From: DATDUP01 sp035290345
GTDB lineage: Bacteria; Patescibacteriota; Patescibacteriia; Magasanikbacterales; UBA922
DNA: 18,866 bases
Direction: 5' to 3'
Assembly: GCA_035290345.1 (NCBI GenBank)
Contig: DATDUP010000013.1
Location: 1-18,866, forward strand
Made by a program: the position numbers and the translations under genes. The notes under the pieces are model-generated. The model was not told the origin of the DNA, searched no databases, and was given only the letters and a program-made list of their open reading frames with translations. Below are positions 13,834 to 18,866 of the stretch, in pieces; position 1 is the stretch's first letter, and the number at the start of each line of letters is the position of its first letter.

Positions 13834-14985
13834 ATGGCCGAAAATAAGCCAAAAATCCTTTATATCATCACCCAGGGAGAATTGGGTGGAGCTCAAAAAT
13901 ACGTGCTCGACCTTTGCCATACCCTAAAAGATACCTGGGAAATTACGATCGCTTCTGGCGAACCGCAAGGTGAACAAATGCTGAGAGCGGCGGCGAAAGA
14001 TAGCCATCTCCCCCATCTCGGTCTGAAGCACCTCCGCCGTTCTATCTCTCCTTGGCATGATCTATTAGCCCTAAGGGAGTTAAATCAGGTGTTGGAAAAG
14101 ATTCGGCCAGACATCATCCATTTGAACAGTAGCAAAGCCAGCATTCTTGGTTCTTGGGCGGCCGCGCGATACCAGCGTCGTTTCCCTTGCCGAGTTGTGT
14201 ACACAGTTCATGGCTGGGTATTTAACGAACCTGGCTCAACCTTGAAAAAAAATATTTTCCGCTGGGCAGAAAAGTGGGCGGCCAAACGCAAGGACAAAAT
14301 CATCACCCTATCTCAAAAAGAACGGCTCCAAGGTCAACATCTGATCGACGGCCCGGACAAACTTCAGTTCATTCCTCTGGGTATAGATTCACAAAATTTT
14401 TCTGACAAACAAAAAATCCACGCTCAACTTTCTGTCCTCTGTCCCCTAGTTGACACAGAAACAATTCTGGGAACTATCGCCAACTTCTATCAACCAAAGG
14501 GCCTGGACATTTTGCTCGCAGCTGTCGCTGATATCCAAAATGAACTGCGGGACAAAAAAACCAAACTACTAATCATCGGCGATGGCCACCAACGTTATAA
14601 ACTGGAGAAAATAATCCGACAAAACAATTTGTCAGATTTAGTCCATTTGCTCGGCCGTTTGCCTGACGCGCGACAATATCTACCCGGTTTCGACCTATTC
14701 ATTCTCCCCTCTCGCAAAGAAGGTCTGCCCTACACCTTACTGGAAGCCCTTTCTGCAAGAATACCGATCCTGGCCACTGATGTCGGGGGAATATCTGAAT
14801 ATGTGGCTGAGGGGAAGAATGGGTGGCTTTGCCCGCCAAACAACATAACATGTCTGCAGAACAAAATTTTAGCATTTCTAGAAAACAAAAAAAACGGTTT
14901 TTCACCCGTCCCCGTTCCTATTTCTTCTATGCAAAAAATGGTAGAAGCGACACAAAAACTATATCTTTCCTTGTTGGACCATTAA
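13834..14985 (+). CDS. Glycosyltransferase family 4 (plus strand)
   Basis: This is a 383-residue GT-B enzyme. KILYIITQGELGGAQKYV at 7-24 is the N-terminal strand and GGAQ acceptor loop. VHGW at 125-128 is typical of GT4 enzymes that use undecaprenyl-linked acceptors. PLGID at 181-185 is the hinge, NFYQPKGLD at 217-225 opens the donor domain, IIGDGHQR is at 247-254, and E296 and E304 form the EX7E pair in KEGLPYTLLEA. It is the only gene of the central region on this strand, divergent from uxs and convergent with the PMT_2-type gene, whose 3' end it overlaps by 27 bp. It therefore has its own promoter and terminator and may be controlled separately from the other glycosyltransferases. Confidence 0.94.
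   Translation: MAENKPKILYIITQGELGGAQKYVLDLCHTLKDTWEITIASGEPQGEQMLRAAAKDSHLPHLGLKHLRRSISPWHDLLALRELNQVLEKIRPDIIHLNSSKASILGSWAAARYQRRFPCRVVYTVHGWVFNEPGSTLKKNIFRWAEKWAAKRKDKIITLSQKERLQGQHLIDGPDKLQFIPLGIDSQNFSDKQKIHAQLSVLCPLVDTETILGTIANFYQPKGLDILLAAVADIQNELRDKKTKLLIIGDGHQRYKLEKIIRQNNLSDLVHLLGRLPDARQYLPGFDLFILPSRKEGLPYTLLEALSARIPILATDVGGISEYVAEGKNGWLCPPNNITCLQNKILAFLENKKNGFSPVPVPISSMQKMVEATQKLYLSLLDH
14887..14909 (-). terminator. Candidate intrinsic terminator for the PMT_2-type gene
   Basis: Read on the minus strand, ACGGGT (14909-14904), a GAAAA loop and ACCGT (14898-14894) form a five-pair stem with one bulged G, followed by seven T (14893-14887). It begins about 50 nt after the PMT_2-type stop and lies inside the coding end of the plus-strand GT4 gene. 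The stem is short, so the call is tentative. Confidence 0.45.
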
Positions 14986-16302
14986 CACCGCAACTCCCCA
15001 ATCATTTACTTTTTGCCAATTAGAATCAGTCAAAGCTGATTCTTTTTTTGTCGCTAACCACCAAACCCTATCTTGAGGGTGGATCACCCGATATCTGTCC
15101 AAGTGATCCTGTTTATAAACCGGGATAGATAAATACCAACGCGCTTCAAAACCAAGGTCATTACTGACAAAGACTGGCTCGCCAGCCAGATCAATCGCAA
15201 TTTGCTCCAGATCGACCCGGACGGTCTGCCAAGCGCAAAAATCCTTTTGTTGACAATTAATCCTGGCCAAAGAAAAACTAGACCAGATGAACAGTAAAAA
15301 AATTAAACCGCTAATGGCCAACGAACCGGTCCAGACCCGTGTCCATTGTTTTTTTCCCGAAAGAACGGACAAGGGATAGACTGCAAAAAATAAAATCGGA
15401 ATATCCAACATCACCAGGTAATAATAGCTAAAACCACCTCCAACTAACACGGCAAAAATAACAAAAAAGAAGATCCCCAACAATCCCGCTGGTCCGGACC
15501 AATCTGTCTTTCTTCTGATCAAAAAAACCAAACCCATGACTGATAAGGGTAATAACAAGGAAAAATGCTTCACTACGGTTAATAGAAATAAACCACTAGA
15601 GCTAGTCCCAGCTTGGGTTCCCAAATAATGTCCCAAGTCTGCCAGCTGTTGGGGTTGAGAAAGAAAATAAAATAAAAATGGTAGGCCAGCTAACAGCATC
15701 AGCCAAAACTCATGACCTTTCCAGAATCTACCCCTCTGTCGCCACAACAAATGGATGAAAAGAGCAATAAACAAAAAGACTGCTTGAATTTTAAACCAGG
15801 GGGCTAAAGCGAGGAAAAAAAACAACAGACTAAGATTAAGTTTAGTTGGCTGTTTTTCGATCTTTACCCAAAACAGGACAATCAATGACCAAGACAAAAC
15901 TAACGGGACATCAAGAAAAGCCAACCGGCTCAACAAGACATTGCTGGGTAAAATCGCAGCCAGACCCGCTAACCACAGACCCATTCTGCGATCAGCAATA
16001 TTTTTCCCCAAAAAATACATGACCACGACAAACATCACTCCGGCTAAAGCATAGGGTAGACGCACGGCCCATTCATTCACCCCCAAAACCATCTGACTGG
16101 CCACTGTCAGCCAGGGAAGGAGATGAGAATGGGGAAAAGCAATTCCCAGAGCAGTCTTAGCCTCATCATTATTGAGATTGCCCAAACCAAGATCAAAAAA
16201 ACGCCCAAAAATTGCCACAACTAAAATACTGGCGAAAACTATTTGATTTTTTGACTTTTCAACCCACCACTTGGCAAATATCCTTCTGACATTGGACCAC
16301 AT
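14959..16302 (-). CDS. PMT_2/GT39-like polytopic membrane glycosyltransferase
   Basis: This is a 447-residue GT-C type protein with about ten hydrophobic segments between residues 20 and 350 and a C-terminal soluble domain of about 95 residues. After the first membrane helix, LNNDEAKT (43-50) carries the Asp-Glu pair expected to act in catalysis in GT-C enzymes, and NEWAVRLPYALAG (76-88) is the Arg-Leu-Pro signature of PMT_2 proteins. The family uses polyprenyl-phosphate-linked sugars on the outer side of the membrane to glycosylate proteins or lipids. The C-terminal domain contains CQQKDFC, which resembles the end of the upstream 110-residue protein. I chose the ATG at 16302; TTG at 16311 is the only earlier in-frame start. 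The gene overlaps the upstream gene by 44 bp and the plus-strand GT4 by 27 bp. Substrate unknown. Confidence 0.9.
   Translation of the reverse strand: MWSNVRRIFAKWWVEKSKNQIVFASILVVAIFGRFFDLGLGNLNNDEAKTALGIAFPHSHLLPWLTVASQMVLGVNEWAVRLPYALAGVMFVVVMYFLGKNIADRRMGLWLAGLAAILPSNVLLSRLAFLDVPLVLSWSLIVLFWVKIEKQPTKLNLSLLFFFLALAPWFKIQAVFLFIALFIHLLWRQRGRFWKGHEFWLMLLAGLPFLFYFLSQPQQLADLGHYLGTQAGTSSSGLFLLTVVKHFSLLLPLSVMGLVFLIRRKTDWSGPAGLLGIFFFVIFAVLVGGGFSYYYLVMLDIPILFFAVYPLSVLSGKKQWTRVWTGSLAISGLIFLLFIWSSFSLARINCQQKDFCAWQTVRVDLEQIAIDLAGEPVFVSNDLGFEARWYLSIPVYKQDHLDRYRVIHPQDRVWWLATKKESALTDSNWQKVNDWGVAVLMVQQGKI
15022..15049 (+). terminator. Intrinsic terminator of the plus-strand GT4 gene
   Basis: AGAATCAG (15022-15029), a 6-nt loop TCAAAG and CTGATTCT (15036-15043) form a perfect 8-bp stem, followed by an uninterrupted T run to 15049. 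It starts 37 nt after the GT4 stop codon. It lies entirely inside the antisense PMT_2-type coding region, where it encodes part of the soluble C-terminal domain. Confidence 0.8.
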
Positions 16303-16591
16303 AATCAGCAATTAATTTAAAACCTTTGGGGTGATGATGATAATAATGGAAATAAAAACTAACTCTGTCTGATTTACGATCAATCTTATACAAATTTAAA
16401 TCAGTCCCTGCAATCCCCTTCTCAACCCGTAGTAATTGTACCGCCTGCCCGACTTGGTCCCGGACGGCCACAGAAAAATATAATGGCCGAAGCTGGACTA
16501 ACCGCCACCAGCTAGGTAAAGAAAAAACAATTGTGATGATAACCAAGGCCAGCCAGAATTTTCTTTCGCTACCCATATTATTTTTCTTCAT
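16259..16591 (-). CDS. Small single-pass membrane protein of unknown function
   Basis: I do not recognise this 110-residue protein. A basic N terminus is followed by one hydrophobic helix at about 12-29 and a mostly soluble C-terminal part rich in aromatics and His (FYFHYYHHH, 79-87). It ends in a Cys pair, C101 and C106 (CQKDIC). By the positive-inside rule the C-terminal part should be extracytoplasmic. The ATG at 16591 has an AGGA motif 6 bases upstream, the clearest Shine-Dalgarno site I found, and overlaps the oxidoreductase stop by 14 bp; the ATG at 16576 is the alternative. It overlaps the PMT_2-type gene by 44 bp, so the two are probably made together. A subunit or substrate-binding partner of that enzyme is a reasonable guess and no more. 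Confidence 0.75.
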   Translation of the reverse strand: MKKNNMGSERKFWLALVIITIVFSLPSWWRLVQLRPLYFSVAVRDQVGQAVQLLRVEKGIAGTDLNLYKIDRKSDRVSFYFHYYHHHPKGFKLIADYVVQCQKDICQVVG

Positions 16592-18062
16592 GATATTCCT
16601 GTTCAGTATTCACAGCCCAGATATTATCTTTTCTGATTTCCCCAGAGATCACGTTCTGTACGGCGGTAATAGCGGTCAACATGGAATGATCCTGATTATT
16701 ATACCGATGCTGACCATTGCGGCCAATGAGAAAAAGGTTCTCAAAACTGTCCAAGTATTCCCGAACCACAGAGAAACGATCATAGGCGCCAAAATAGGCA
16801 GGATAGGTCTTGGGTACTTTAATCACTACACTGTCCCGGACAGCAGTGGGATTGATAAAACCAACGCGGGCCAATTCGGCTATCGCCAAATTTTTCATTT
16901 CAGATTCTGCCAAATTCCAGATTTCATCGCCCTCATTAGCAAAATACTCCAGCCCCAACCAAACTTTCTGAGGATCCGCGACCAAATATGGGCTCCAGTT
17001 GTTAAAAACCTGAATACGCCCCACCCTGACATCAGGCTCTTGCATGTAAATCCAGTTATCCGGAATTAAACCGCCACTTTCTCCTTTGACCAAAAGTTTG
17101 TCCACCAACAAACCCACGGTAATAAAATCACGATACAATAACCCCTGGGCCACTTCCTGCACGGCTTCAGGTACAGATGTTGATAAAGCCGGCACTAACT
17201 CTTTGATCGGCATGGTGGAAAAAATAAAATCCGCCCCATATTCTTTTTCTTCTCCATTGATGGTGCGGGTTCGAACGCCAATCACTCGTTTACCTTCCAC
17301 CTCGATCCTCACCACTTTTTCACCTAAATGCAATTCTCCGCCCTTAGCTTGCACTTGCCCGGCCACTTCTTCCCAAAGTTGCCCGGGTCCATATTTAGGA
17401 TATAAGAACCGTTCAATCAAGCTGGTCTCCGTGTCCTTTTGGGCTACATCTTTTTTCTGTCTGCGAATTAATGACTTGAAAGCATGCAAAATAGCTTTGG
17501 TTATGGACAGACCCTTGATCCGCTGCGCCCCCCATGCCGCGCTGATTTGATTACACGGTACACCCCAGACTTTTTCCGTATAATCCTTAAAAAAAGTGAG
17601 GTAAAGACGATGGCCAAAACGATTGATGAAAAAGTCCTCTAAATTACTTTCCGGACGACGAGGAAAAAGACGGCAATAAATATAACTCCAACCGACCTGC
17701 CAAACCCGCCCCAATCCTAGCTTCGCCAAAGTATCCACTGACAAAGAAATCGGATAAGAAAAAAAACGGCGAAGATAAAAAATACGAGAAACCCGCTGAC
17801 GCACTAACATAGTTTTTTCAACCGACTCATCTTTGACCGGCAGAATCTCCTGCCACCATTTCATCACTGTTTCAGATTTGGAAAAAAAACGATGCCCGCC
17901 GATATCCATCCGGTTTCCATGATAATTAACGGTCCGAGAAATCCCGCCCACACTTTCTTCTTGTTCCAGAATGATTGGTTGCACCTCGGTGTGACGCAAC
18001 AATTCTAGAGCGGCGGTCAAGCCGGCCGGACCCGCCCCAATGATTATCGCTCGTCGCGACAT
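16578..18062 (-). CDS. FAD-dependent oxidoreductase, UDP-galactopyranose mutase/HemY-like
   Basis: This is a 494-residue flavoprotein of the amine oxidase/protoporphyrinogen oxidase superfamily (COG1232-like). IIIGAGPAGL at 6-15 is the FAD ADP-binding loop, and E33 at the end of strand 2 should bind the ribose. SVGGISRT at 37-44 and IGGHRFFSKSE at 54-64 line the isoalloxazine site. The C-terminal NGQHRYNNQDHSM at about 449-461 is the second FAD-contact signature. Proteins of this type are commonly encoded in polysaccharide clusters. A mutase or sugar-oxidising role on a nucleotide sugar is likely, but it is longer than classical Glf (about 370-390 residues) and I cannot assign the substrate. 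It follows the ligase-like gene after 2 bases and overlaps the small membrane-protein gene by 14 bp. Confidence 0.9.
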   Translation of the reverse strand: MSRRAIIIGAGPAGLTAALELLRHTEVQPIILEQEESVGGISRTVNYHGNRMDIGGHRFFSKSETVMKWWQEILPVKDESVEKTMLVRQRVSRIFYLRRFFSYPISLSVDTLAKLGLGRVWQVGWSYIYCRLFPRRPESNLEDFFINRFGHRLYLTFFKDYTEKVWGVPCNQISAAWGAQRIKGLSITKAILHAFKSLIRRQKKDVAQKDTETSLIERFLYPKYGPGQLWEEVAGQVQAKGGELHLGEKVVRIEVEGKRVIGVRTRTINGEEKEYGADFIFSTMPIKELVPALSTSVPEAVQEVAQGLLYRDFITVGLLVDKLLVKGESGGLIPDNWIYMQEPDVRVGRIQVFNNWSPYLVADPQKVWLGLEYFANEGDEIWNLAESEMKNLAIAELARVGFINPTAVRDSVVIKVPKTYPAYFGAYDRFSVVREYLDSFENLFLIGRNGQHRYNNQDHSMLTAITAVQNVISGEIRKDNIWAVNTEQEYHEEK

Positions 18063-18064
18063 AA

Positions 18065-18866
18065 TTAAAAACTAAAAGCCGTTAATTCCTCTCCGGTAAA
18101 CACTACTCCCGCCGCCTGAGCAGTCTGAAAAGCCTCCAGGGCTTTGTTTTTCTGATTGGTCGCCTTATAAACTGATAACAAACGCAACCAGCCCTCCTTT
18201 ATCTTCGGATCATCAGCCACGGTTTTTTCCAACAACATCGTCGCCTCCCCAGTTCGACCGGTCAAAGCTTTTATCGCGGATAGGGTATAAATAATCTGCT
18301 GTCTTTCGGGAGACAAGGCCAAAGCCGAAACCAGATATTGTTCCGCTTCCATCGCCAGATTCGGATCTTGCATTGACTTGCTCCCTAACAAAGCCAATTG
18401 CGCCAATTGAATATTCAGCCGGATATCCAAGGGATGTAATTCTAAATTTTCTTTTAAACCAGCGTAGGCGACTGGAAATAATTTATTGGCTTCACTGTAT
18501 TTCTCGGCATTTATCAATGACTGAATCCGATTCAGAGATACCCGACCGAAATCATTACGAATATCATCAATATGCGGAGTCGGATTTTGTCTGGCTTTTT
18601 CATACAGACTAATAAAAGTTTCCGAACTACTCCCGGGATAAGACAAGGCTTGGTAAGTAGCCTTATTAGCCCGAGCCGGATTAACATCCGTAGAATAAAT
18701 CAGTAAAACAACTAACAAACCAACCACTATGGCAAAAGGCCAAGATAATTGTCCTTGCTCTTTTTCCTTTTTTTCCAGGGCATTCTGCTCAAATTTGAAC
18801 AAGCCAGCGATCATCGCTAAAAAAAAGAAAAAATATAAATAAGAGGTGGGGTTTTCAAACACAGTC
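18065..18866 (-). CDS. O-antigen ligase/polymerase-like protein with TPR tail, C-terminal part
   Basis: The frame is open to the window edge; the codon before the GTG at 18862 is ACT with no stop, so this is the 3' part of a longer gene. About 267 residues are visible. Two hydrophobic helices (about 8-24 and 43-61 from the GTG) are followed by about 190 helical residues with TPR character (NLAMEAEQYLVSALALSPE, then ALTGRTGEATMLLEKTV, then YKATNQKNKALEAFQTA). The arrangement matches Wzy/WaaL-type proteins of candidate-phylum bacteria, where a polytopic ligase domain ends in a TPR domain. Such proteins polymerise or ligate lipid-linked glycan outside the cytoplasmic membrane. The ligase domain itself lies outside the window, so the assignment rests on the ending and context. 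It is upstream of the oxidoreductase in one transcript. Confidence 0.72.
   Translation of the reverse strand, partial: TVFENPTSYLYFFFFLAMIAGLFKFEQNALEKKEKEQGQLSWPFAIVVGLLVVLLIYSTDVNPARANKATYQALSYPGSSSETFISLYEKARQNPTPHIDDIRNDFGRVSLNRIQSLINAEKYSEANKLFPVAYAGLKENLELHPLDIRLNIQLAQLALLGSKSMQDPNLAMEAEQYLVSALALSPERQQIIYTLSAIKALTGRTGEATMLLEKTVADDPKIKEGWLRLLSVYKATNQKNKALEAFQTAQAAGVVFTGEELTAFSF

Noticed and set aside
16259..16311. 110-residue gene as a frameshifted N terminus of the PMT_2-type gene
   Set aside because: The PMT_2-type frame has its own start, first membrane helix and the NNDEAKT and RLP motifs, so it is complete; the small protein has a separate Shine-Dalgarno site and membrane helix.
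16533..17069. 178-residue plus-strand open frame
   Set aside because: It lies antisense inside the FAD oxidoreductase, whose motifs are complete, and shows no recognisable domain or promoter.
17086..17550. 154-residue plus-strand open frame
   Set aside because: Antisense to the same oxidoreductase; Ser/Thr/Pro-rich composition typical of a reverse-strand shadow.
1..18866. Alternative genetic code (UGA as glycine)
   Set aside because: Several genes end cleanly at TGA with the next gene starting at once, and conserved domains contain no in-frame TGA.
1..18866. CRISPR array, rRNA/tRNA genes, insertion sequences
   Set aside because: No regularly spaced repeat units, no transposase motifs and no RNA-gene sequence were seen; intergenic regions are all under 100 bp.

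Overview
This window is a dense cell-surface glycan gene cluster, most likely from a member of the Candidate Phyla Radiation (Patescibacteria). That assignment is inference. It rests on an O-antigen ligase-type protein with a TPR tail at the right edge, a PMT_2-type membrane glycosyltransferase, gaps of a few bases or short overlaps between most genes, and few recognisable Shine-Dalgarno sequences. UGA acts as a normal stop here (for example the genes ending at 256, 3127 and 10566), so the UGA-glycine code of Gracilibacteria/SR1 is excluded. I see no rRNA, tRNA, CRISPR array, insertion sequence or integrase.

Layout. (A) 18866-14959, minus strand: C-terminal part of an O-antigen ligase/polymerase-like TPR protein, an FAD-dependent oxidoreductase related to UDP-galactopyranose mutase, a 110-residue single-pass membrane protein, and a PMT_2/GT39-like membrane glycosyltransferase. 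(B) 13834-14985, plus strand: one GT4 glycosyltransferase, convergent with (A) and divergent from (C). Each convergent transcript has a candidate intrinsic terminator lying inside the other gene. (C) 13749-4786, minus strand: an eight-gene, almost gapless operon with UDP-glucuronate decarboxylase (UDP-xylose synthase), four GT4 glycosyltransferases, UDP-GlcNAc 2-epimerase, a glutamine-hydrolysing asparagine synthetase-type amidotransferase and a methyltransferase. (D) 3996-4907, plus strand: a methyltransferase whose promoter suggests a nearly leaderless mRNA and whose 3' end overlaps the end of operon (C) by 122 bp. (E) 3954-2502, minus strand: a GT2 glycosyltransferase and a methyltransferase. 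(F) 2417-1, minus strand: a small HTH protein, a GT4 glycosyltransferase, a CDP-alcohol phosphotransferase and a nucleotidyltransferase (cut by the window edge). This last set sits behind a promoter overlaid with 10-bp-spaced repeats that look like an operator.

Together the genes could supply UDP-ManNAc and UDP-xylose, assemble an oligosaccharide with up to seven soluble glycosyltransferases, decorate it by amidation and methylation, and act on it at the membrane (PMT_2 protein, ligase/polymerase). Cassette F could add a CDP-activated alcohol phosphate. UDP-glucose dehydrogenase, UDP-ManNAc dehydrogenase, a flippase and an initiating phosphoglycosyltransferase are not in the window.

The points most worth a second look are the operator-controlled cassette F with its atypical CDP-alcohol phosphotransferase motif, the interlocking terminators at 14887-15049, the leaderless divergent promoters near 3958-4002, the 122-bp antisense gene overlap, and a shared Cys motif linking the 110-residue protein to its PMT_2 neighbour.
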